NCBI GenBank assembly: GCA_029558535.1
Contig: JAKQEK010000337.1
Location: 41,119-105,118, forward strand
Length of the DNA stretch: 64,000 nt
Reading direction: 5' to 3'
Source of the DNA: Bacteroidota bacterium
GTDB lineage: Bacteria > Bacteroidota > Bacteroidia > Bacteroidales > ML635J-15
Positions 52,269-62,300 of this stretch are shown here, piece by piece; within the stretch, counting starts at the first letter, position 1, and each line of letters starts with the position of its first letter. The notes under the pieces were generated by a model. The model worked only from the letters and a program-made list of their open reading frames with translations. It was not told the origin of the DNA and ran no database searches. The position numbers were made by a program, and so were the translations under genes.

Positions 52269-54884
52269 TTATTTTAATAAATCTTTCTTAATATTTATTA
52301 CTTTTTGGTCATTATCATAATCATAATCAATTAGTATTTCACCACTTTTCTTTGATATTTTAAAGTAATTTACTTTATATTTTTTCATAAAAGGTTTAAA
52401 ATAAAACCCTGAAAGTATTTGAATTTGCACATCTCCCTTTTTATTAGTGCTTATGCAAAATTGCGAATTATCTTCTATAATTATTCCTGCAAAAGAAAAA
52501 TTATCGAGAGCAGCAACTTTTACTGTAATTACTCCATTTTTGCTTTTAATTTTATTAATATCTCTTACATCTTTATATAACCGCGGATAGAGATTTTGAA
52601 ATTCAGGATTAATAGCAATAATAGAAGATAACAATTCGCTATTCTTTATAGTAATATTTCCATTGTTTAAAATAGTCAATAATGCGAATAATCCGGCAGC
52701 ATGCCTGTTATATTTTTCAGAAATAAATTTCAGAGTCAGTTCGTTTAATGCTTTTGCGAAATCATAAGATTCGTGTTTGTCATATATTTGAGTTTCAATA
52801 AGCAGAGGGTTTTTCGGCTCATATTTTCCGTAAATAACAATTTTGTCAGTAGAGTTAACATCAATCGGTTTTTGTAGTTCAAAGCTCTGTTCGCTTATAT
52901 ATTCTTCATAGAGGAAATTCCCTTGTTTGTCAAAATTTGCTGCGAAAAAGATATTGGCAGTTTCTTCTTCCTGAGAAATACCGCTGCTTCTTAACCATAT
53001 GTTTTTAATGTCTAAATCATAGGCAGCCATAAATAGTTCTCTGTCATAATCTGATGTAATAGACTGGTCTTCTAAGTTTAATGTTTTGCTGTAATAACCA
53101 GACAAGTATATTTTATTATCTGAATAAGCAATTCCTATCGGCATTAATAGGCCATCACCGGATATTACTTCATACGACAATATATTTGCATCATTATCTA
53201 CATGAGCAATAAAGAGAATTTCAAGATTAGTACTTTTAGGAATTTCTATTTCTCCCGGTTTGACAATACTGTCAACAAGACCGGTCATATACCAGGAGTT
53301 TTCAGCTACTTTTACAATGTTGTTGTCATAATTTGTTTTTTGAAAACCTTTAGCATTCATTTTCTCCCAAATTTTATCTTCGATGCTGTATGTAACCTGT
53401 GTGTTTTTTAAACGGATTATATTTACATCTGAGTTTATAAATTCGGGCATACAGGCACCTACCGGAGCATTTATATATGTGGGATCACAGATTACATATT
53501 TTTCATTATCAATAATAAAATAATATCCGTTTGCATTTTCGCTAAATTTTACTGCTGTTGCAATATGTCCGGGATAATTTAATCCAGCAACGGGCAACCT
53601 TAGATATTCACTGATTAAGAATGAGTAAAAAACAGAACGGTCTTCGCAATCTGCATAAGCATAATGGAAAATTTCTTCGGGGAAAAAGAATTTTTCATAT
53701 CCAAATTGCTCATGATCAGTTTTATAATCAAAAGCTTTCTGTGTGAAATTCAGAAGAAAATTTGCCGACTCCATTTCGTCCATTGTGGACAATAAGGAAT
53801 CAAGATTTCTGTCTAGAGATTCTTTTGCATTGTGTGATATTCCTGCATTAAAAAATATTTGTATTTCACCTTGTGGATAAATGTCATAAAAGTCGATAAG
53901 GTTTTTGCTATAATCAATGTTAAATTTGTATTCCTTATCCTCATAATTAAAATTTAATTCTCTCGAAAGCTTTTCAGATCCAAGTGAAGGTGTTTTATAA
54001 AGGTTAAAATTCATAATCCTGTTAGCTTCTGGATAGTCATGTTTATATGTATAAATACTTCCAATATTTTTATCTTTCTCAAAAATGTAGTATTTCATGT
54101 TTTCAAAAACAAAATATGAATACGAATAAATAGTATTTACTACAGGTACAAGTAAGTAGATGTCATTTCCTGAGTATCCGATTTTGGCCTTATACCCTGA
54201 TTTTAAAAGCAAAAACCATGTTAGCAATTTGGCATTGTTGCTAGATAAAGGATGTATTGATTCAGAAACTTTTTCAGTTAGTTTTAAAAAAGCAAAATCA
54301 TTAAGATTTTGGCTGTTTTTAAAATCCAATAACTGTTCTATTAGATTATAATAATCTGTTTTTATCATTTCTGACCAGTAATAAGCAATATGAGGTTCGT
54401 TTATGCTTGAAATTATGCAAGCCGAAATATCTTTATTATAATTAAAGTCACTTTCAACACCAAAGTAATTAATTGAAGCCCGGGTTAAATTTTGATTAGC
54501 AGATGCCGTTTCGATTGCAGGGATTGGACGATATTTCGTTTTTGTTTCAGGGATAATGTTTTGAGGAATTTCCACAATCTGAAATGCAGGCATTTTTGTT
54601 TCAACCTTTATTTCTTGTTTTTTATCATAGACCGGAATTTTTTCAGGTCCCGGCAATTGAATTGGTTTACCTGCGGCAAATAGTTGAAAATTTTCCCAAT
54701 CTTTTTTTAAGAATTCTTCAAATTCTTTATCCCGTTCTTCTTTATATTTTTCAAAGGAGTCATTTTCTTTTTTAATATATTCGTCATATTCATTTTTAAA
54801 TCTTTCAAATTCTGCGGTGTCTATTTGTGTGTAGGCTGAATTTAAAAAAAACAATAAAACCGGGATGAGTAAAAATTTTCTCAT
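52269..54884 (-). CDS. Large secreted protein with transglutaminase-like domain
   Basis: About 871 residues from the ATG at 54884, chosen because MRKFLLIPVLLFFLNSAYTQ is a good signal peptide; an in-frame codon at 54911 would add nine residues. A charged coiled-coil N-terminal region (about 20-90) is followed by a domain with a Cys-His-Asp triad: YADCEDRSVFYSFL, then GHIATAVKF, then YVICDPTY, the pattern of transglutaminase-like cysteine proteases. The C-terminal half has beta-propeller-like strands (VISGDGLLMPIGIAYSDNKIYLSGYYSKT). It leads a gene set with the TPR and LPP20 lipoproteins, probably an envelope complex. Confidence 0.72.
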   Translation of the reverse strand: MRKFLLIPVLLFFLNSAYTQIDTAEFERFKNEYDEYIKKENDSFEKYKEERDKEFEEFLKKDWENFQLFAAGKPIQLPGPEKIPVYDKKQEIKVETKMPAFQIVEIPQNIIPETKTKYRPIPAIETASANQNLTRASINYFGVESDFNYNKDISACIISSINEPHIAYYWSEMIKTDYYNLIEQLLDFKNSQNLNDFAFLKLTEKVSESIHPLSSNNAKLLTWFLLLKSGYKAKIGYSGNDIYLLVPVVNTIYSYSYFVFENMKYYIFEKDKNIGSIYTYKHDYPEANRIMNFNLYKTPSLGSEKLSRELNFNYEDKEYKFNIDYSKNLIDFYDIYPQGEIQIFFNAGISHNAKESLDRNLDSLLSTMDEMESANFLLNFTQKAFDYKTDHEQFGYEKFFFPEEIFHYAYADCEDRSVFYSFLISEYLRLPVAGLNYPGHIATAVKFSENANGYYFIIDNEKYVICDPTYINAPVGACMPEFINSDVNIIRLKNTQVTYSIEDKIWEKMNAKGFQKTNYDNNIVKVAENSWYMTGLVDSIVKPGEIEIPKSTNLEILFIAHVDNDANILSYEVISGDGLLMPIGIAYSDNKIYLSGYYSKTLNLEDQSITSDYDRELFMAAYDLDIKNIWLRSSGISQEEETANIFFAANFDKQGNFLYEEYISEQSFELQKPIDVNSTDKIVIYGKYEPKNPLLIETQIYDKHESYDFAKALNELTLKFISEKYNRHAAGLFALLTILNNGNITIKNSELLSSIIAINPEFQNLYPRLYKDVRDINKIKSKNGVITVKVAALDNFSFAGIIIEDNSQFCISTNKKGDVQIQILSGFYFKPFMKKYKVNYFKISKKSGEILIDYDYDNDQKVINIKKDLLK

Positions 54885-55090
54885 ATAATTAAATTTGAAC
54901 AGGTAAAACAATATTTATGCCATCGGGTAAAGATACAAAAATTTAAAAAAAGTCCAGAATTGTTTGGGGAGAAAAATAGTTTATAAATACTTTTAAAAAA
55001 AAAATAAAAAAATTTTTGTGGAATTAAATTTTTTTACACATTTACAGCGTGAAAATTTATTAATTGTTTCATCAATATACTGAATTGAAA

Positions 55091-55477
55091 ATGGATGCAA
55101 ATAAGCCGAGAGTAATACAAGATTTTGAGAAGTTAGGGAAGGACATACAAGAACAAATTAAGTTGTCATATCCAAATGGATTTAGCCAACATTTAATACA
55201 ATTTACAAATAAAGAAGGGAAATGGGTAAGTGCTTTGCCATTCGAAACAGACGAAAAATACTATTTAGTACGTATGACATCACAAGAAGCAAAGGATATC
55301 ATTTTTGCTGATGATGATTATGATGATGAGGGCATTTTAAAAGAATCAGTTAAAGAAGAATTTGCAGACAAATATGCTGAACTTGATTATATGAATGAAA
55401 CAATTGAAGAGGAAGATGACTTTAAGGATGATTATGATGAGCCAATAGATGACGACGAAGATAGTGATGATGAATAA
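55091..55477 (+). CDS. Small acidic protein of unknown function
   Basis: 128 residues from the ATG at 55091 (MDANKPRV); the open frame starts earlier, at a TTG at 55064, but the ATG fits better. The first 90 residues form a compact domain (VIQDFEKLGKDIQEQIKLSYPNGF, then FTNKEGKWVSALPFETDEKYYLVRM), and the last ~40 are extremely acidic (EEEDDFKDDYDEPIDDDEDSDDE). Bacteroidetes have conserved proteins of this type, but the function is unknown to me. A strong terminator hairpin follows. A lone monocistronic gene. Confidence 0.7.
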   Translation: MDANKPRVIQDFEKLGKDIQEQIKLSYPNGFSQHLIQFTNKEGKWVSALPFETDEKYYLVRMTSQEAKDIIFADDDYDDEGILKESVKEEFADKYAELDYMNETIEEEDDFKDDYDEPIDDDEDSDDE

Positions 55478-55480
55478 AAA

Positions 55481-55505
55481 AAGCCGGTTAACCCGGCTTC
55501 TTTTT
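55481..55505 (+). terminator. Bidirectional terminator
   Basis: AAGCCGG (55481-55487) pairs with CCGGCTT (55493-55499), with a TTAAC loop, followed by a run of T on the plus strand and preceded by A-rich sequence for the minus strand. It separates the acidic-protein gene and kbl, which converge. Confidence 0.8.
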
Positions 55506-55523
55506 TGTTAATAACTTGAAGTT

Positions 55524-56714
55524 TTATTTTAATACACCTAATTCTTTACCAATTTTACCAAAAGCAGCAACGGCTTTATCAAGATGTTCTATTTCGTGAG
55601 CAGCAGAAAGTTGAACTCTGATACGTGCAAGTCCCTTAGGAACAACAGGATAGTAGAAACCAATCACATAAATACCTTCATCAAGGAGTTTTGTTGCAAA
55701 ATCTTGTGCAAGTTTTGCATCATAAAGCATAACAGCACAAATTGCAGAAGCAGTTGGTTTAATATCAAAACCAAGTTTACTCATTTTTTCCATGAAGTAG
55801 GCTGTGTTTCTGTGTAATTTATCCTGAAGTTCATTGGTAGAACTCATCATTTCAACCATTTTTATTCCGGCAGCAGCTACTAGTGGAGGTATTGAATTTG
55901 AAAACAAATATGGTCTTGATCTTTGACGCAACATTTCAATGATTTCTTTTTTACCTGTTGTGAAACCACCAATAGCACCACCAAAAGCTTTTCCTAATGT
56001 ACCGGTAATTATTTCGACCTGACCTTTAAGGTTGAAATGTTCGGTAACGCCACGTCCTGTATGGCCAACAACACCGGCAGAGTGTGATTCGTCAACCATT
56101 ACCATTGCATTGTATTTGTTTGCTAAAGCAACTATTTTGTCAAGTGGAGCAACATTTCCATCCATCGAAAAAACTCCGTCAGTTACGATTAGTTTGAATC
56201 TGCAATTTTGAGCCTCTTTTAATTGTTTTTCGAGATCTTCCATATTTGCATTTTCATATCTAAAACGTTGAGCTTTACATAATCTGACCCCGTCAATAAT
56301 TGAAGCATGATTTAATGAGTCAGAAATAATAGCATCCTGTTCGTTAAGTAATGGTTCAAAAACACCGCCATTTGCATCAAAACATGCAGCATATAAAATA
56401 GTATCTTCTGTTCCAAAGAATTCAGCAATTTTTCCTTCGAGTTTCTTATGTAAATCTCCGGTACCACAAATAAAACGCACCGATGACATGCCGTATCCAT
56501 GAGTTTCTAATGCTTCTTTTGCGGCTGCAATCAATTGTGGATTGTTAGACAGTCCCAAATAATTGTTAGCACAAAAGTTTAATACTTTTTTACCAGTGCT
56601 TACCTCAATTTCAGCACCCTGTGGCGATACAATAACTCTTTCGTTTTTGTATAAACCGGCTTCTCTAATATCGGAAATTTCTTTCTGTAAAAACTGTTGA
56701 TAATCTTTGTACAT
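55524..56714 (-). CDS. kbl: Glycine C-acetyltransferase (2-amino-3-ketobutyrate CoA ligase)
   Basis: 396 residues from the ATG at 56714, the length of E. coli Kbl. The open frame extends 28 codons upstream but those residues do not match the family. The PLP-binding Lys is in TGTLGKAFGGAIGG. Other conserved parts are NFCANNYLGLS, GYGMSSVRFICGTGDLHKKLE, DSLNHASIIDGVRL and VMVDESHSAGVVG. It joins or splits 2-amino-3-oxobutyrate with CoA in threonine breakdown. An alpha-oxoamine synthase such as serine palmitoyltransferase is the main alternative, but the Kbl motifs fit better. No threonine dehydrogenase gene is in the window. Confidence 0.92.
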   Translation of the reverse strand: MYKDYQQFLQKEISDIREAGLYKNERVIVSPQGAEIEVSTGKKVLNFCANNYLGLSNNPQLIAAAKEALETHGYGMSSVRFICGTGDLHKKLEGKIAEFFGTEDTILYAACFDANGGVFEPLLNEQDAIISDSLNHASIIDGVRLCKAQRFRYENANMEDLEKQLKEAQNCRFKLIVTDGVFSMDGNVAPLDKIVALANKYNAMVMVDESHSAGVVGHTGRGVTEHFNLKGQVEIITGTLGKAFGGAIGGFTTGKKEIIEMLRQRSRPYLFSNSIPPLVAAAGIKMVEMMSSTNELQDKLHRNTAYFMEKMSKLGFDIKPTASAICAVMLYDAKLAQDFATKLLDEGIYVIGFYYPVVPKGLARIRVQLSAAHEIEHLDKAVAAFGKIGKELGVLK

Positions 56715-56870
56715 AATCGTATGTTTTAAATTTATTAATTGAGCAAATGTAAAAATATTTTTATCAGAAAAAAATGATATTTGAAATAAATTTTTCACTT
56801 GTATTAAATGCTTTAAATTGTATATTTACGACATGTTTTTTAAGTCGTATTAAAACACAAATAAATCGGG

Positions 56871-58319
56871 ATGCTTTTTAATTCTTTTGATTTCGCTATA
56901 TTCTTACCTTGTTTCTTCTTGATTTATTGGTTTGTATTTTACAAGAATTTAAAATGGCAAAACGCTTTTATTGTAATTTCGAGTTATTTGTTTTATGGCT
57001 GGTGGGACTATCGGTTTTTATCATTAATTGCGTTTAGCACACTAGTTGATTACCTTGTTGGGATTAATTTAAACAAAAGCGATAATAAAATCAGAAGAAA
57101 AATACTCCTAATTGTCAGTTTAGTTGTAAATTTAGGTCTTTTAGGGTTTTTTAAATACTATAATTTCTTTGTTGATAGTTTTGCAGATACATTTAGAGTC
57201 TTTGGGAGAGAAATTGGGACATCTTCACTTTATGTAATTTTACCTGTTGGTATAAGTTTCTATACCTTTCAGACATTGAGTTATACAATAGACATTTATC
57301 GGAAAAAAATCAGTCCAACGAAAGATTTAATTTCTTTTGCAGCTTTTGTATCATTCTTTCCGCAATTAGTAGCTGGACCTATTGAACGAGCAAGTAATTT
57401 TTTACCACAGTTTTTCACGAAACGCAAATTTGATTATAATTTGGCAGTTGACGGATTAAAACAAATGCTATGGGGGTTTTTCAAAAAAATGGTTATTGCT
57501 GACAGATGTGCCGAATATGCAAACTTTGTTTTTAATAATTCCGAAAGCCTATCAGGAGGGACATTAATTCTTGGTGTGTTTTTCTTCGCATTTCAAATTT
57601 ATGGGGATTTTTCGGGTTATTCCGATATAGCAATAGGCACAGCAAAACTATTTGGGTTTAATTTAAAACAGAATTTTGCTTTTCCTTACTTTTCACGAGA
57701 TATTGCTGAATTCTGGAGACGATGGCACATTTCTTTAACCTCATGGTTTAGGGATTATGTGTATATCCCATTGGGAGGTAGCCGCAAATCGAAAATAGTA
57801 AACATAAGGAATGTTATTATTGTATTTGTTTTAAGTGGTTTTTGGCATGGTGCAAACTGGACTTTTGTTATCTGGGGATTATTGAATGCTGTTTATTTTA
57901 TTCCTTTATTATTACTAAATAAAAACAGAAAAAACATTGACATTGTTGCAGAGCATAAAAAGGGGATTTCTTTAAAAGAGTTAGGAATGATGATTTTTAC
58001 ATTTCTATTAACTCTTTTCGCATGGATATTTTTTAGAGCCGAAAGTATAAATCATGCAGTTCAGTATATTTCAACAATTTTTTCGGAAACAGTTTTTGTT
58101 TATACTAAAATTGATAACCCTTTTAAAGTAATAACAACCATTGTACTAATAATTATTTTTATTTATATTGAATGGATTGGTCGTAGGAACAAATACGCAA
58201 TTGAGTGCTTAAGTATTTATAAGAGTAGATTTTTAAAGTGGATGGTTTTTTACCTAATTGTTATAATGATTTTTGTTTTTGGCGGAATGCAACAGAATTT
58301 TATTTATTTTCAGTTTTAA
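56871..58319 (+). CDS. MBOAT-family O-acyltransferase (AlgI-like)
   Basis: A 482-residue multi-pass membrane acyltransferase. Eleven or so transmembrane helices are predicted; MBOAT landmarks are RWHISLTSWFRDYVYIPLGG and the active-site His in LSGFWHGANWTFVIWG. FFPQLVAGPIERAS is also an AlgI signature. It would transfer acyl groups across the inner membrane to a periplasmic acceptor that modifies surface polysaccharide. It is followed after 2 bases by an SGNH-like partner gene. Promoter evidence is weak. Confidence 0.92.
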   Translation: MLFNSFDFAIFLPCFFLIYWFVFYKNLKWQNAFIVISSYLFYGWWDYRFLSLIAFSTLVDYLVGINLNKSDNKIRRKILLIVSLVVNLGLLGFFKYYNFFVDSFADTFRVFGREIGTSSLYVILPVGISFYTFQTLSYTIDIYRKKISPTKDLISFAAFVSFFPQLVAGPIERASNFLPQFFTKRKFDYNLAVDGLKQMLWGFFKKMVIADRCAEYANFVFNNSESLSGGTLILGVFFFAFQIYGDFSGYSDIAIGTAKLFGFNLKQNFAFPYFSRDIAEFWRRWHISLTSWFRDYVYIPLGGSRKSKIVNIRNVIIVFVLSGFWHGANWTFVIWGLLNAVYFIPLLLLNKNRKNIDIVAEHKKGISLKELGMMIFTFLLTLFAWIFFRAESINHAVQYISTIFSETVFVYTKIDNPFKVITTIVLIIIFIYIEWIGRRNKYAIECLSIYKSRFLKWMVFYLIVIMIFVFGGMQQNFIYFQF

Positions 58320-58321
58320 GG

Positions 58322-59272
58322 ATGAGGGAGTTTTTTAAAAAAATATTATTGTTTTTGTTGCCAATACTCATATTGTTGTACCCTCTAGATTATTTAATTA
58401 GCAATTCTCTTAAAAAATCGGTTGTTCATGTTGATGGAGAATATTTAGTTTGGAATGATATCTATGCCGGAAAAATTAATGCAGACATAGCAATTTACGG
58501 TTCGTCACGAGCATGGACACATATTGACCCGGAGATTTTAAAGGACAGCTTAGGATTGTCTGCTTATAATTTCGGAATTGACGGATTGAATTTCAGTTTA
58601 CAATATTTTAGGCATAAAGAATATTTTAAATATAACAAAAGACCTGAAATTATTATTGTCTCGGGAGATATTTTCACATTTGAAGAGGAGGAGGGGTTTT
58701 ATAATCATGAACAGGCTTTACCATACATGTTATTTAATAAAGATTATTTTGAATCAAGAGAATTATTTAAAATATTTGAAAAAGCTGATTTTTTTATTCC
58801 ATTGAAGAGATATCTCGGACAAACCTGGGAAATGGCGAGAGCTGCAATTTTAGCAATTGGACTTGAAAATGAACCACCTGCCCGGATAAAAGGTTTTATG
58901 GGAATTGAACGCGAATGGAGTCAGGATTTGCTACAAGCAATAAAGACAAAAGGAAACCTAAAGATTAAAATAGACTATAAATTGTTATGTTTATTTATGA
59001 AATTTGTAAAAGAATGTAAAGAGAATAATATTAAAGTGATTTTAGTATACTCTCCTGAATATATCGAAGGCAGAACTTTTATTGTAAACAGGGAGGATGT
59101 TTTAGGTTTATGGTATAGAATTGCAGCAAGCAGAGGTTTGACATTTCTCGATTACACCGAAGATAGTATTGGAAAAAACAGAGACTACTTTTATAATTCA
59201 ACACATTTAAATAAGCAGGGTTCGAAATTGTTTTCACAAAAATTTGCCGGGGACTTAAAAAAGCTCTTGTAA
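58322..59272 (+). CDS. SGNH-hydrolase-like partner of the MBOAT protein (AlgJ/DltD-like)
   Basis: About 316 residues from the ATG at 58322 (MREFFKKILLFLLPILILLYPLDYLI), which leaves 2 bases from the MBOAT stop; the longer open frame from 58238 overlaps the MBOAT gene and lacks a sensible start. One N-terminal membrane anchor. The SGNH-type blocks are IAIYGSSRAWTHIDPEIL (block I, Ser nucleophile in GSSR) and FYNSTHLNKQGSKLFSQKF (block V with His). It probably takes the acyl group from the MBOAT protein in the periplasm to the acceptor. Confidence 0.85.
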   Translation: MREFFKKILLFLLPILILLYPLDYLISNSLKKSVVHVDGEYLVWNDIYAGKINADIAIYGSSRAWTHIDPEILKDSLGLSAYNFGIDGLNFSLQYFRHKEYFKYNKRPEIIIVSGDIFTFEEEEGFYNHEQALPYMLFNKDYFESRELFKIFEKADFFIPLKRYLGQTWEMARAAILAIGLENEPPARIKGFMGIEREWSQDLLQAIKTKGNLKIKIDYKLLCLFMKFVKECKENNIKVILVYSPEYIEGRTFIVNREDVLGLWYRIAASRGLTFLDYTEDSIGKNRDYFYNSTHLNKQGSKLFSQKFAGDLKKLL

Positions 59273-59382
59273 AAAACAATATTAGTAACATAATCAGAAA
59301 CTTTTTACGTTAATAAGATTGTATTTGTAATTGATTTCGGTATTATATTTATCAATAATTATTTTTGTAGTAAATTTGAATA

Positions 59383-62300
59383 TTGAAAAGAGTCCTATTA
59401 ATATTGCTTTTTATAGTTACTGCCTCTGTCATACTCTCACAGACATTAATTAATCTAAAGCAAAAATCTTTTCAAATAACCAGCGATACAATATTTTTAG
59501 ATTCATTAAGTGTTGCTACAGAGAGTTTATTATTCTTTTCTGCAGATGGAGACACTCTTAAAGATTTTAAGTATCATTTTGATTTTGAAAACTCACTGAT
59601 TATTTTTGATAAAAGACCGGAGCAGAAATCAATAATGATACAATACAAAGTATTTCCGATAAACTTTTTTACGCCGGTAAGTCTTTTTAACAAATCGGAT
59701 TTCCTGGCAGGTGACAATAAGGAAGAGAATGAATATGAATTTATTTTTAGTCGCGAAGATTACAAGTCGGCATATAATCAGACATCTTTGTCGAGAAAAG
59801 GAAGCATTTCAAGAGGGGTTAGTTTTGGAAATAATCAGGATGTTATTGTTAATTCAGGATTAAACCTGCAGTTAGATGGTAAGCTAAACGACGATTTGTT
59901 TATTTTGGCGGCAATAAGCGATAATAATATTCCCATACAACCGGATGGCAATTCGCAACAATTGCAGGAATTTGATAAGGTTTTTATTAAGTTATTTAAT
60001 GACAGAATATTTTTAACTGCCGGAGACTTTGAGTTAAAAAAACCTCATGGATATTTCCTTAATTATTATAAAAAAGCTCAGGGGGCGGATTTTGGGATAA
60101 ACTGTAAAAATATAACCAAATCCGGTAAGGACTATACAGTAGAAACAAAAATAAGCGGAGCCGTAGCAAAAGGCAAATATCGGAGACAAGAAATAAAAGG
60201 AACCGAAGGAAATCAAGGGCCATATAAATTAACGGGGGCAAATAATGAATTATATATTGTTGTTCTTGCAGGGACAGAAAAAGTTTATGTTGATGGTATT
60301 CTATTGATGAGGGGAGCCGATTTGGATTATGTTATTGATTATAATCTAGGGGAGCTTGTTTTTACTGCAAAACAACCAATTAATAAGGACAAGAGAATAA
60401 TCGTAGAATTTGAGTATTCTGATAGGAATTATACTAGATTTCTAGTAACCGGCTCAGGGCTTATTAGTTTTGATAAGTCCAAAGTTTGGATAAATATTTA
60501 TGATGAAAGCGATAATAAAAACCAACCCTATGATCAAGAATTAAGCGCTGAAGATAAAAAATTATTGAGTGAAATAGGTGATAATAAAGAACTTGCTTTA
60601 ATTCCGGGTTATGATTCAATTGGTTTTTCGAGTGGAGAAATAAGATATATGTTAACAGACACCATTGTCGGTGCAGAATATTTTGATTCTATTTTTGTTT
60701 ATAGTACAAATCCCGAAAACGCATTGTACAAGGTGAACTTTTCTTATGTTGGCCCAAATAAAGGTTATTATAAAAAGGGTGTTACTTCGGCAAATGGAAG
60801 AGTTTATGAATGGGTGGCTCCCATAAATGGAGTTATGCAGGGAGATTATATCCCGTATCAACAAATAGTTACTCCAGAAAAATCGCAAATGTTGGTAATT
60901 GGTAGCGAATCACAGGTTTTTGAAAACACTGTTGTAAATTTTGAGCTTGCCTGTAGTAATAACGACATTAATACATTCTCTAAACTTGACTCAAATAATG
61001 ATATTGGCGTGGCAGCGAAAACCGGAGTTGAACAAACAATTTTCAAAAACGAGAATTCGCATTTTAAGGCAGTTGTTGATTATTCTTATTTACATAAAAA
61101 TTTCAGAGGGATAGAAAATTTCCGGGCAACCGAATTTACCAGAGATTGGAATTTAAATTCATATTATTCGGTTAATAACGAAAACAGTATTAATGGAGGC
61201 TTAATATATACAACAAAAAAGAATGGCAAGGTGGCATTTAATAGCTCATATCTGGATAGAGGACTAGAATACTCTGGTTTAAATAATTCGATAAATGCCG
61301 GATTGAAATTTAATAAATGGCAAGCATCTTTTAATGGCTCTTTACTTAATTCGAATGATCCGCTTTATAATACAAGGTTTTTAAGACATAGTTTAAAGTT
61401 GTCAAGAAACTTTAAATATTTAAATATTGGAGTTGGAGAGGATTCGGAAAATAATTTATGGAAATCTATACCTACAGATAGTATAATAGCAACAAGTTAT
61501 AGGTTTAATTCTTATGAAGCTTTTGTTAAAACTCCGGATAGTCTGAAAACCAATTTTATAATGAATTACAAATTTCGAGAAGATTTGTTGCCAAAAAACG
61601 ATTTACTTATTAAATCAACAACTTCTCAGGATATTACTGTAGGAGGCGGAATTAACAAGAATCCTGCACACAGATTAAATACTGTTTTTACTTACAGACT
61701 ACTCGAAGTAAACGATACAAGTTTATATTCAGGTCAGGCAGAGAACAATTTGACAGGGCGTGCAGAGTATAGTTTCAGGCTATTAAAAGGAGCAATTTCT
61801 TCATCAAATTTTTATGAAATAGGATCGGGACTGGAAAGAAAAACCGAATACTCTTATATTGAAGTTGCTGCAGGACAGGGAGTGTACACCTGGTCTGATT
61901 ATAATGCAAACGGGATTCAGGAATTAGATGAGTTTGAAATTGCCCATTTTATTGATCAGGCAAATTTTATAAGGGTAATAAATCCAACTGCCGATTATAT
62001 TAAAACTTATTCTAATCAAATAAATCAAAGTATAAATATAAATCCTGAAGTTTTATGGAGGAACAAAACGGGAATGCGAAAAGTAATCAGCAGATTTTCA
62101 GATCAATTTGCTTATATGATTTCTCAGAAAAACACCTCACCAATTTTTGCAGAATACGCAAACCCGTTTGCTAAAAATATTGATGATGTGAATTTGGTGA
62201 GTATGACCTCATCATTCAGAAACAGTTTTTCTTTTAACAGAGGCAATCCGAAAATAGGGTTTGATTATATTTTGCAGGTAAATAACAACAAAATAATGCT

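Noticed and set aside
53872..53880. DnaA-box-like TGTGGATAA inside the transglutaminase-like gene
   Set aside because: Isolated, inside coding sequence, and not near a skew change that I can see.
58238..58321. Long N-terminal extension of the SGNH gene
   Set aside because: It overlaps the MBOAT gene in another frame and the ATG at 58322 gives a proper membrane anchor.
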